DNA of 64,000 nucleotides from Clostridium_S neuense. Lineage in GTDB: Bacteria > Bacillota > Clostridia > Clostridiales > Clostridiaceae. Positions 53,194-61,733 of this stretch are shown here, one piece after another. The notes under the pieces were generated by a model, which did not search any database, was not told the DNA's origin, and saw only the letters and a program-made list of their open reading frames with translations. The DNA is taken from assembly GCF_045310695.1 (NCBI RefSeq), contig NZ_JBJIAA010000001.1, positions 124,001 through 188,000 of the forward strand, in the 5' to 3' direction. Each line of letters starts with the position of its first letter. Position 1 is the first letter of the stretch. Made by a program: the position numbers and the translations under genes.

Positions 53194-53345
53194 TTAAGGA
53201 TGATTTACCTTTTGCTACGCTCAGGTAAATCTTAGAATTTAATAGTGTCAGCTATGCTGAACACTATATTTTAAGTGCTTTGCGCGCATTAAATTTAAGA
53301 ATTTTCGCAGCGCCAGCAGAGAAAAATCATCCTCAACTGTCAACT
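53194..53345 (+). repeat. Cloverleaf repeat, copy G
   Basis: Arm 1 GATTTACC...GGTAAATC; arm 2 CTTAGAATTTAAT...ATTAAATTTAAG; arm 3 GAATTTTC...GAAAAATC. The outer stem is shortened to AAGGATG/CATCCT. Arm 2 differs from copy A by a paired C-G to T-A exchange. On the minus strand it sits between the PhzF-like gene and the reductase gene and would be in the leader of the latter. Confidence 0.75.
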
Positions 53346-53353
53346 GTCCACTG

Positions 53354-54223
53354 TTATAACTCTACTTCTCTTTCTTCAATATTTAACGCCGTTCCTCCAA
53401 CCATTACTTCAACAATTTCACCATTTTGAACCTTTAGGCTGCTTAAAATTTGTGAAGGTCTCCCCATAGAATACCCTTGCTCAAAAACTAAACTTTGTGA
53501 ACTTTTTTCATTAACAATTCCATGCTTGTACAGGTAACAGCTTAGTGCCCCATTTGAAGTTCCCGTTGCTGCCTCTTCTGGTATGTCATATAATGGAGCA
53601 AGATTCCTGCAATGAGCAGTTCCATTATTTAGCGTTTCTAAAGTAAAAACATGATATCCAATGACCCCATATTTTTTACTAATACATGATACCTTATCAA
53701 AATCAGGTTTCATATCCTTAAGTACCTTAAGTGACTTTACTGGAACTAAAATATCCTTTAAACCTGTAGATACAATTTGAACAGGAAGTTCACTCATAAT
53801 ATCATTTTCATCTAAATTTAACGAAGCTGCTATTTCCTTTTTATCAAGTATTTCATAAAATTCAGGCCTTGTCTGTTCCATATAAATTACATTATCTTTA
53901 TTGCACTCTATCTTTAAAATACCAGCCTTTGTTTCTTGAGAATATTGGCCCTTACCTATAATGCCTTTGTGAGCCATCAAAGTAAAAGTCCCAATAGTTG
54001 CATGTCCACATAAATCCACTTCAGCCTTCGGTGTATAAAATTCCACTTTAAAATCAGCTTTATTTGATTTCTTTACAAAAGCTGTTTCTGAAAAACCAAC
54101 CTTTGCTGAAATTTTCTGCATTTCTTCTACCGATAAAGAATTTGCATTTAAAACAACTCCTGCTGGATTTCCTCCTCTTTCTGTTTTTGCAAAAGCATTT
54201 AATGTATAAACTTTTATATTCAC
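53354..54223 (-). CDS. PhzF-family isomerase
   Basis: 289 residues, full length. MNIKVYTLNAFAKTERGGNP, VGFSETAFV (the glutamate used in catalysis), VDLCGHATIGT and EEAATGTSNGALSCYL are the family landmarks of the diaminopimelate-epimerase-like fold. In phenazine makers PhzF isomerises DHHA; most clostridial members have an unknown substrate, and no phenazine genes are here. Start ATG preceded by AGGATATGATGTAA. Confidence 0.9.
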   Translation of the reverse strand: MNIKVYTLNAFAKTERGGNPAGVVLNANSLSVEEMQKISAKVGFSETAFVKKSNKADFKVEFYTPKAEVDLCGHATIGTFTLMAHKGIIGKGQYSQETKAGILKIECNKDNVIYMEQTRPEFYEILDKKEIAASLNLDENDIMSELPVQIVSTGLKDILVPVKSLKVLKDMKPDFDKVSCISKKYGVIGYHVFTLETLNNGTAHCRNLAPLYDIPEEAATGTSNGALSCYLYKHGIVNEKSSQSLVFEQGYSMGRPSQILSSLKVQNGEIVEVMVGGTALNIEEREVEL

Positions 54224-54364
54224 TTACATCATATCCTTTCTCGATTTAAAAATTATACCTAATACAAACACTAAAAACAGAACTATCCATTTTATAGTAT
54301 AATATTAAACTATTTAACATTGACTGTCGAGTTCATAATTATTAAATGGATTTTCAAATTACAT

Positions 54365-54467
54365 ATAGATAAACCGCTTCAACTATTGAAATTCATGTGC
54401 ACCATAATGCCCAGAGAACGGCATTTTGGTACAAATAAATTTCAAGTTTCAGAGTGGCTTATCTTTA
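54365..54467. repeat. 100-bp hairpin element, copy 2
   Basis: Inverted relative to copy 1: TAGATAAACCGCTTCAAC, ATTGAAATTCATGTGCACC, ATAATGCCCAGAGAACGGCA, TTTTGGTACAAATAAATTTC, AAGTTTCAGAGTGGCTTATC. The right end overlaps the esterase gene and provides its last codons and stop. Confidence 0.75.
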
Positions 54468-55393
54468 ATAAACTCTAATGAGGAATCTATTATCTCAGGC
54501 AAATCCTCTGGAAACCAATGTCCCAAACCTTTTTTAATAATAAATCTATTTTTTAAACCAGCTTCAATAAATAAGTTTGATATTTTCTTTTGAACTTCAA
54601 ATTTTTTATCATTTTCTCCTGCTATAATAACTGCTTTAATACCTTTTTTATGAGCATTTTCTATGGTATTAAGGTCAAGCTCTACTTCACTGGCATTCAA
54701 AGCTATAACTCCTTTAATTTGTAAAAGACTTGTTTTTAAAGCAATATCTATAGCAAGTTCTCCTCCTTGTGAAAAGCCTCCTATAATTATATTTTCCTGG
54801 TCTACAGAATATTTATCTATTACATTTTCATATGCATTTCTTATTTCTTTATAGGCTTTTTCTTTATCATCCCAACAATAACTAAAGGAATGAAATAATT
54901 GAGAGGACTGAGGTGTTAACACTATATACTCTTCTTCTAATTTTTGTGATTGCCAATGTGCTCTAAAATATTCTGCATGTCCATTAGAATTATGCAAAGC
55001 AATAAACAATGGATACTTTTTATCCTTATTATAATTCTTAGGCAAGCTTATCCTCATTTTAGGTTTTGAAGCTAATTTACCTTTTTCACTAACCTCCATC
55101 CAGCTTTCTACATAAGCTTTAAATTCTTCTTTATCCCAAATTTCTTTAAGGAACTTAGGTATAAACCACTTTCCTTCATCTAAATATCCATTTAATAGTT
55201 CAAGAGCTTTATCCATTTTTCCAAGTTCTATATAGTATAGAATCACATCAAAATCGATTAAATCATCCATGTATTCTCCAAATTTTCTATTGCTTTTTAA
55301 AAACACAATAAGTTCTTCTAAATTTCCCTTATCATATAATTCACTGCAGCTTTCATCAAATTCTTCAAAAGCCTTTACCTTCATTTCAAACAT
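54449..55393 (-). CDS. Alpha/beta hydrolase (esterase) with N-terminal helical region
   Basis: 314 residues. The first 110 residues are helical and TPR-like (DFDVILYYIELGKMDKALEL), followed by a hydrolase domain: YPLFIALHNSNGHAEYF, the nucleophile elbow GGFSQGGELA, AGENDKKF with the acid and GLGHWFP with the histidine. It resembles phospholipase/carboxylesterase-type enzymes; the substrate is unknown. ATG at 55393 after AAAGGA. The C-terminal KDKPL and the stop come from hairpin element copy 2, so the original end is uncertain. Confidence 0.82.
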   Translation of the reverse strand: MFEMKVKAFEEFDESCSELYDKGNLEELIVFLKSNRKFGEYMDDLIDFDVILYYIELGKMDKALELLNGYLDEGKWFIPKFLKEIWDKEEFKAYVESWMEVSEKGKLASKPKMRISLPKNYNKDKKYPLFIALHNSNGHAEYFRAHWQSQKLEEEYIVLTPQSSQLFHSFSYCWDDKEKAYKEIRNAYENVIDKYSVDQENIIIGGFSQGGELAIDIALKTSLLQIKGVIALNASEVELDLNTIENAHKKGIKAVIIAGENDKKFEVQKKISNLFIEAGLKNRFIIKKGLGHWFPEDLPEIIDSSLEFIKDKPL

Positions 55394-55424
55394 AATAAAA
55401 AATCCTTTCTTTCAAAAACAAAAA

Positions 55425-55460
55425 TAGGCTGCAAGTGAAATAATATTTCGCTGCAGCCTT
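55425..55460 (-). terminator. Terminator after relQ
   Basis: AGGCTGCAGCGAAATAT pairs with TATTTCACTTGCAGCCT on the minus strand and is followed by ATTTTTGTTTTT. It ends the ftsH-helD-relQ transcript about 105 bases after relQ and 30 bases before the esterase start. Confidence 0.88.
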
Positions 55461-55564
55461 AATAAAACTTATGTTATTGCATAAAAAAACCATACATTAA
55501 GTATTGCATTTAAAACATAACAAATATAAAATTATAATCATTTTAATATTATAAATTTATTATT

Positions 55565-56218
55565 CTAATTTAGTTTCTCCACTTCTCTTTGTATATTTTG
55601 CATTCTCATATCAGTCTCAGTTATGATATCTGCACATTCCTTCAATTCATTTTTTATATGTACTGAATTACCATCGCCTGTTTTATAATACAGTTTATGT
55701 TCAAGGCTTGCCCAAAAATCCATTGCAATTGTACGTATTTGAACTTCAACCCTTACAGGCTCTACATGGTCTGAAAAAAATATAGGAATCTCCAAAACCA
55801 TATGAAGGCTTCTATATCCATTAGGTTTTGGATTTCTAATATAATCTTTTTCTTTGATTAATTTGATATCATCTTGATTTTTTAGCATTTCTGCAATTTC
55901 ATATATATCACTTACAAACGAACAAACTACTCTTATTCCTGCTATATCATTTAAATTTCTTCTTGCAGATTCAATGCTTTCTTCTAATCCCTTGCGCCTA
56001 AGCTTCCCCATTATGCTGTCCGGCAGCTTAACTCTTGACTTCATATATTCTATTGGGTTTCTTTGCCTTCTTATTTTGAATTCGTAATCAAGTATATCGA
56101 GCTTAGTACTAATTTCTTTTATGGCTGCTCTATAAACCATCAATGCTTCCTGCATTTCACGCATTTCCTCTTTAATGAAAGGCATTTTACTTACAGCATA
56201 TGCTTTATCCATAATCAT
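55565..56218 (-). CDS. relQ: Small alarmone synthetase (GTP pyrophosphokinase, RelQ/YjbM type)
   Basis: 217 residues, only the synthetase domain of the RelA/SpoT family, with no hydrolase HD or TGS domain. AGIRVVCSFVSDIYEIAEML, NPKPNGYRSLHMVLEIP and VEVQIRTIAMDFWASLEHKL are the conserved nucleotide-binding and catalytic segments, and the C-terminal helix fits the SAS tetramer type. It makes (p)ppGpp. It begins 13 bases after the helD stop; a second ATG two codons in is equally possible. Confidence 0.93.
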   Translation of the reverse strand: MIMDKAYAVSKMPFIKEEMREMQEALMVYRAAIKEISTKLDILDYEFKIRRQRNPIEYMKSRVKLPDSIMGKLRRKGLEESIESARRNLNDIAGIRVVCSFVSDIYEIAEMLKNQDDIKLIKEKDYIRNPKPNGYRSLHMVLEIPIFFSDHVEPVRVEVQIRTIAMDFWASLEHKLYYKTGDGNSVHIKNELKECADIITETDMRMQNIQREVEKLN

Positions 56219-56230
56219 CCCATCCCCATA

Positions 56231-58408
56231 TTAACTCATAATTTCATCCCAACTATAATTAATGTAAACATCACATAACTTATGAAGTGCTCTTGTAGCC
56301 ATTACATATGATACTTTATCTTCCTCATCGTATTTTCCTGTATTAACCATAATTACTCCATCGAACTCTAACCCCTTAGCAAGGTATGATGGAATTACTA
56401 CTTCTCCGCCGGAGTAAATTAAGTTTTCTCTATCTATTACCTTTACATATTGAACATTTTTAAGTACATTTCCAAAGTGCTTTGTTTCATCTATATTTCT
56501 GCATATTATACCTATGGTTTCAAGCCCGCTGTTCTTCATATTTATTATCTGTTCTTCTACAATTGAAGCAAACTTTTCATCGCTTTCTACTGCTATTTTC
56601 TCAACCTTTTCGCCTTTTCTTACAAGTGGTACTATACCTTCATTATTTAAGAATTTATTGGCATATTTCATTATTTCAGCTGTAGACCTGTAACTTTTAT
56701 TAAGCTTAAATAATTCACCCTCCATTTCATTAAATACTTGAAGAAGTTCTTCCATAGGAACCTTATCCGAAGCTAATGGTATAAGTCTCTGATTAGAATC
56801 ACCAACAACAGTCATGCCAAGGCACTTTGTAATTTCTTTTATAACTATAAATTGAAGCTTGCTGTAGTCCTGTGCCTCGTCAATTACAACATGTTTTATT
56901 TCTCTTTTCATTTTGATGCCTTCAAGCTTAATTCTCAAATAAAGAAGAGGTGCTAAATCATCCACAGTATACATCTTTTCACCATTAATGGTTTTATAAA
57001 CTTCAAGTACATCTTCTTTATTAAGGAAGGTGAGCTCTTTTTTTATCTTCATAACCATTTCTACAGCTTCTCTTATTTTTAGTTTTCTTTTATACGCCAT
57101 CTGATTTCTATTTAATTTAAGTTCTTCTTCCGTACTACTTTTGATAAGCTCTTTATACTCTTTTTCTATAGCTCTTACCCTTTCATCTCTGGCATCTTTA
57201 AGCTTTGCAAAAATTATTCTCTTTATTTTTTTATTCCTTCTATATAAAGGCATATCCTTGTAATACTTGTTAAAAAGTTCCTTTATTTCAGCTTCGGATA
57301 TAACCTCTTTATCATAGTAGTTTACTGAACTCATGCCCTTTTCATACCTAGAATTTAAAGCTTTTAATATTTGATCCAATTCCTTTATATAGTCATCAGA
57401 CAACTTATGCCTTGTTTGCTCTATAAATTCCTTATTGCCACTAAGTATAAATTCCATATAATTTTTAGTACTCATTATATCTCCAGTATCCAAATCAAGC
57501 ATATCTAGAGCAAAATCAACAAAGGTTTCTTGACTTATCCCCTCTTCACCAAGAGTAGGTAAAACCTCTTTTATGTACTCCATAAAAATTTGATTTGGTC
57601 CTAAAATCAAAACCTTATCCTGAAGTACTTTTCTATAGTTATATAAAAGGTATGCCACTCTATGAAGTGCTATGGTTGTTTTACCACTTCCAGCTGTACC
57701 ATTTACCACTACAATTTTATTTCTCGGCTGTCTTATTATTTTGTCCTGCTCAGCTTGTATTGTCATAACTATATCACGAAGCTTGCTTCCGGAATTCTCA
57801 CTTAAAACCATTTGAAGTATGTCGTCCTTAACATCGACTTCTGAATCAAAAAGTCCTTTTAAGTCCCCTTTTTTTATAACATACTGTCTTTTCTTTAAGA
57901 TATCAACAGCTACATCACCCTCTGGTGAAGCATATTTAGCTGAGCCAAGAGATGCAGTATAAAAAAGTGACGCAACAGGAGCCCTCCAGTCTACTATAAG
58001 CGGTGCAAAGCTTCCCTCAACAGTAATTCCAAACCTACCTATATATATTCTATCTTCTCCATATTCCTCGTCGTTAAAATCAACTCTTCCAAAATAAGGG
58101 GAAGATAAAAGCACCGTGAACTCCTTTAACCTTTTATCTATTATTCTAAAAGTTTCCTCTTTCACATACCTTTCATGATCAAAATACTCTATTATTTTAT
58201 CCTCATCATCTTCGAACTGCTCTATGTTTTTCTTTCTTGCTTCAACTATATATTTTGATACATCTTTTCTTTTTTTAACATAATTTAGAATTTCCCTATT
58301 TATAATTTCTATTACACCTTTTAATTTATCAGCTTCTTCAAGGAATTCCTGCTCCTTCTCCTTGTCTTTAACTATTGTGTTAATATCTCTTCTTCCTTCT
58401 CTTTCCAT
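56231..58408 (-). CDS. helD: HelD-like UvrD/Rep superfamily ATPase
   Basis: 725 residues. An N-terminal coiled-coil/helical arm (about 1-110), Walker A VVNGTAGSGKTTIALHRVAY, Walker B HVVIDEAQDYSKLQF, GDSNQRLIP, and a C-terminal helicase motif (VIPSYLAKGLEFDGVIMVN). This is the layout of clostridial/Bacillus HelD, which binds RNA polymerase and frees stalled complexes. ATG at 58408 after AGGAGAG, inside ftsH; the two genes overlap by 37 bases in different frames. Middle gene of an ftsH-helD-relQ unit. Confidence 0.9.
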   Translation of the reverse strand: MEREGRRDINTIVKDKEKEQEFLEEADKLKGVIEIINREILNYVKKRKDVSKYIVEARKKNIEQFEDDEDKIIEYFDHERYVKEETFRIIDKRLKEFTVLLSSPYFGRVDFNDEEYGEDRIYIGRFGITVEGSFAPLIVDWRAPVASLFYTASLGSAKYASPEGDVAVDILKKRQYVIKKGDLKGLFDSEVDVKDDILQMVLSENSGSKLRDIVMTIQAEQDKIIRQPRNKIVVVNGTAGSGKTTIALHRVAYLLYNYRKVLQDKVLILGPNQIFMEYIKEVLPTLGEEGISQETFVDFALDMLDLDTGDIMSTKNYMEFILSGNKEFIEQTRHKLSDDYIKELDQILKALNSRYEKGMSSVNYYDKEVISEAEIKELFNKYYKDMPLYRRNKKIKRIIFAKLKDARDERVRAIEKEYKELIKSSTEEELKLNRNQMAYKRKLKIREAVEMVMKIKKELTFLNKEDVLEVYKTINGEKMYTVDDLAPLLYLRIKLEGIKMKREIKHVVIDEAQDYSKLQFIVIKEITKCLGMTVVGDSNQRLIPLASDKVPMEELLQVFNEMEGELFKLNKSYRSTAEIMKYANKFLNNEGIVPLVRKGEKVEKIAVESDEKFASIVEEQIINMKNSGLETIGIICRNIDETKHFGNVLKNVQYVKVIDRENLIYSGGEVVIPSYLAKGLEFDGVIMVNTGKYDEEDKVSYVMATRALHKLCDVYINYSWDEIMS

Positions 58409-60228
58409 GCGGAACTCTCCTTTACAACTTGCATAAATTCATCCCCCATAAGGGTTTCTTTTTCAAGCAATATTTCAGCAAGCTTATTTAATAGTTCTCT
58501 ATTTTCTGTAAGAATTCTTTTAGAATTATTATGCGCATCTTTAATAATTCTAAGTACTTCTTCATCTGCTGCCGCTGCTGTAGCATCACTACAATTTTGC
58601 ATTGGTCTCCCATCAAGATATCTATTGTTTTGGTCTTCAAGTGCCATCATATCAAATTTATCTGTCATTCCATACATAGTCACCATATTTCTGGCTGTCT
58701 TTGTAGCCCTTTCTATATCATTAGATGCTCCTGTAGAAATTGCATTAAAAACAATTTCCTCTGCTGACCTTCCACCAAGCATAACAGCTATTTGATCAAG
58801 CATTTCCTCTTTAGTAACAAGGTATTTCTCTTCTTCTGGAAGCTGCATGGTATATCCAAGTGCTCCCATAGTCCTTGGCACAATTGTAATTTTGTGAACA
58901 GGGTCTGTATGCTTTAAAAGTGCTGCTATAAGGGCATGCCCCACCTCATGATAAGACACAATCTTCTTTTCTTCGTCAGATAATATTCTATCTTTTTTCT
59001 CCTTACCTGCTATTATAACCTCAACTGCCTCTTCTAAATCATTTTGCTCTACTTCTTTTCTTCCTTGTTTAACTGCCAAAAGTGCTGCTTCATTTACTAT
59101 ATTTGCAAGGTCTGCTCCTACTGCTCCTGGAGTTGCCTTAGCTACAGACTCAAGTGATATTTCTTCTGACATTTTAACGTCCTTTGAGTGTACCTTAAGT
59201 ATAGCTTCCCTACCCTTTAAATCTGGTCTATCAACAATTACACGCCTGTCAAATCTTCCTGGTCTTAAAAGAGCTTTGTCAAGTACCTCTGGTCTATTTG
59301 TAGCTGCTAAAATTACAACACCTTTAGAAGAATCAAAGCCATCCATCTCAGCAAGAAGTTGATTCAAGGTTTGTTCTCTTTCATCATTTGAACCACCAAG
59401 TCCAGTTTCTCTACTTTTTCCTATAGCATCAATTTCATCTATAAATATTATACAAGGAGCCTTCTCTTGAGCCTGCTGAAACAAATCTCTTACCCTTGCA
59501 GCTCCCATACCTACGAACATTTCAACAAAATCAGAGCCTGACATAGAAAAGAAGGGTACATGTGCTTCTCCAGCAACTGCCTTTGCAAGAAGAGTTTTTC
59601 CTGTTCCCGGAGGTCCTACTAAAAGTGCTCCCTTAGGAAGTTTTGCACCTATTTCTGTATATTTATCAGGATTGTGAAGAAAATCTACAATTTCAACAAG
59701 AGATTCCTTTGCCTCTTCCTGTCCTGCCACATCTGCAAATGTCTTTCCTGTCTCATTTTCTGCATAAAGCTTTGCATTGTTTTTTCCAAAGGACATTACA
59801 CCATTTCCAAGCTTTTTATCAAGCATATCAAAAACAAACTTACCAACTATAAGTAAAAGTCCCATAGGAAACACATATGTAAATAAAAAGCTTTTAATAG
59901 GATCATTATTTTTTAGTATAGCCTTTATTTCTGCTCCAGACTTTTTAAGTTCATCCTTTAAATCCGGATCATATATCCTTCCAGTATATAAAATCTTTTT
60001 ATTGAAACCAGTTCCAGCCTTAGGTATTATAACAATCTTATCATCTGATACTTCTACTTGACTAATTTTTTTGCTTCCTAGTAAATCTAGAAATTTATTA
60101 TAAGTAATTTCTTGAGTCCTTATTGCAGCAGATGCATAATTAATGATTAAAACAAATACCATAACCCCTAAAGAATAAAATATTGCATACTTTAGTTTTT
60201 TATCTTTAAAATCTTTATTATCAAACAC
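58372..60228 (-). CDS. ftsH: ATP-dependent zinc metalloprotease FtsH
   Basis: 618 residues. Two N-terminal membrane helices (about 14-36 and 112-135) flank a short extracytoplasmic domain; then the AAA domain with GPPGTGKTLLAKAVAG, CIIFIDEIDAIG and the SRH region NRPEVLDKALLRPGRFDRR, and the zinc protease motif HEVGHAL. It degrades membrane and soluble regulatory proteins. The gene is complete; its end overlaps helD. Start ATG after GGGAGG. Confidence 0.96.
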   Translation of the reverse strand: MFDNKDFKDKKLKYAIFYSLGVMVFVLIINYASAAIRTQEITYNKFLDLLGSKKISQVEVSDDKIVIIPKAGTGFNKKILYTGRIYDPDLKDELKKSGAEIKAILKNNDPIKSFLFTYVFPMGLLLIVGKFVFDMLDKKLGNGVMSFGKNNAKLYAENETGKTFADVAGQEEAKESLVEIVDFLHNPDKYTEIGAKLPKGALLVGPPGTGKTLLAKAVAGEAHVPFFSMSGSDFVEMFVGMGAARVRDLFQQAQEKAPCIIFIDEIDAIGKSRETGLGGSNDEREQTLNQLLAEMDGFDSSKGVVILAATNRPEVLDKALLRPGRFDRRVIVDRPDLKGREAILKVHSKDVKMSEEISLESVAKATPGAVGADLANIVNEAALLAVKQGRKEVEQNDLEEAVEVIIAGKEKKDRILSDEEKKIVSYHEVGHALIAALLKHTDPVHKITIVPRTMGALGYTMQLPEEEKYLVTKEEMLDQIAVMLGGRSAEEIVFNAISTGASNDIERATKTARNMVTMYGMTDKFDMMALEDQNNRYLDGRPMQNCSDATAAAADEEVLRIIKDAHNNSKRILTENRELLNKLAEILLEKETLMGDEFMQVVKESSAWKEKEEEILTQ

Positions 60229-60458
60229 GATTTTTTACCTCCCATTGTATTATTTATAATACCATAAAATAGAGTAAAATTTATTAATAAACTTTAAAAA
60301 TTAATTAAAATATCAACCCAATGAATCCTAGAGTTTTATTATAATGTATTCATACATATTTTACTACTATTCATAGGCAAACAATTTCAATTTTGACATT
60401 AGCAATTTATAATTGTAAAATTATTCTTGTAAATAAAACGATTGAAAGGGATATAAAA

Positions 60459-61733
60459 ATGAATTTAGTTAAATCATATGGAAAATACATAAAACAAAAT
60501 ATTGATAACCCATCTAAAGCTTTAAACCTTTTAAAAACAGGATTTTCCTTAGAAAAATTTTTAGTATCTTATTTAAAGGACAAAAACTTACCCCCATCCC
60601 TTAACTACTTAAATAAACTTTGCCTAAATTTTATACTTAATCCTATTAAGCATCCAGATGATTCTGCCTTTGTAACAATATTTGCACCTACAGAAATACT
60701 TCATGCCTTTAATATAAATCCATTTTTAATGGAAGGTTTTTCATCCTTTCTTTCAGGTATCGAGTGTGAGGATGCTTTTATAGACTATGCAGAAAAATCT
60801 GGAATATCAGATACTCTCTGCAGCTATCACAAAGCCTTCGTGGGTGCTGTAGAAGCGGGTGTGGTTCCAAAAACAAAATTTGCTTTAACTTCTTCTATGA
60901 TATGTGATGGAAATTTAAACACCGTTAGATTTATTTCTAATAAATATAAAATTCCTTATTACTATCTAGACATCCCATATGAGGATAATGAAGACACAGA
61001 AAGATACGTAGTAGAACAGCTTCATGAAATAGTTAAATTTATAGAAGATGCAACCTCTAAAAAGTTTGACGAGGAAAAATTCAGAGAAGTAATTAAAATT
61101 GAAAATGAAACCAAAATTTATATGCGAAAATTTTATGAAGGTCTTAAAAATAAATACTTTCCAAACACTCTTACTTTAGAAATGTACAGATTATTTGCTT
61201 CCCATTCAGGGCTTGGCAAAAAAGACGTTCTTGATTTTTATAAAATGCAGGCAAGCGACATAGAAAAATCCCCAGCTTACACAGGTAAAAGAATTTTGTG
61301 GAGCCATGTAATGCCATTTTACAGTCCAACTTTAAAGAATTATTTTAATCTTAACCCCGATTATCAAATCCTAGCCTGTGATTATAACTTTGATAATATG
61401 GATGACTTAGACTTTAATCATCCTTACGAAGCCGTTGCAAAAAAACTTCTTTTAAATAGGCTCAACGGTCCTTTCCAGAGAAAAATAGACAATGTCACAA
61501 AAATGGCAGAGGATTTTAACGCAAATGGAGTCATAAATCTATGTTCCTTTGGCTGCAAGGAATGCAGTGGCGGCACTATGCTGTTAAAAAAGGCTTTAAA
61601 AGAAAAAAATATACCTTATCTTTCAATTGACGGCGATGCAGTTGATAAAAGAAATGCTCATGAAGGTCAAATAAAAACAAGACTAGAAGCCTTCATGGAA
61701 ATACTTGAAAGCAAATCGGAGGTAGCAAAATGA
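60459..61733 (+). CDS. 2-hydroxyacyl-CoA dehydratase-like subunit (HgdB/YjiM type)
   Basis: 424 residues. PTEILHAFNINPFLMEG near residue 80, SGISDTLCSYHKAFVGAVEA and the C-terminal CSFGCKECSGGTMLLKKAL carry the cysteines that bind [4Fe-4S] clusters in (R)-2-hydroxyacyl-CoA dehydratases. The substrate is unknown; E. coli YjiM is a relative without a defined reaction. The ATG at 60459 follows GAAAGGGAT; an upstream in-frame ATG (60393) has no site. Its stop overlaps the next start by 4 bases, so the two proteins are made together. Confidence 0.87.
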   Translation: MNLVKSYGKYIKQNIDNPSKALNLLKTGFSLEKFLVSYLKDKNLPPSLNYLNKLCLNFILNPIKHPDDSAFVTIFAPTEILHAFNINPFLMEGFSSFLSGIECEDAFIDYAEKSGISDTLCSYHKAFVGAVEAGVVPKTKFALTSSMICDGNLNTVRFISNKYKIPYYYLDIPYEDNEDTERYVVEQLHEIVKFIEDATSKKFDEEKFREVIKIENETKIYMRKFYEGLKNKYFPNTLTLEMYRLFASHSGLGKKDVLDFYKMQASDIEKSPAYTGKRILWSHVMPFYSPTLKNYFNLNPDYQILACDYNFDNMDDLDFNHPYEAVAKKLLLNRLNGPFQRKIDNVTKMAEDFNANGVINLCSFGCKECSGGTMLLKKALKEKNIPYLSIDGDAVDKRNAHEGQIKTRLEAFMEILESKSEVAK

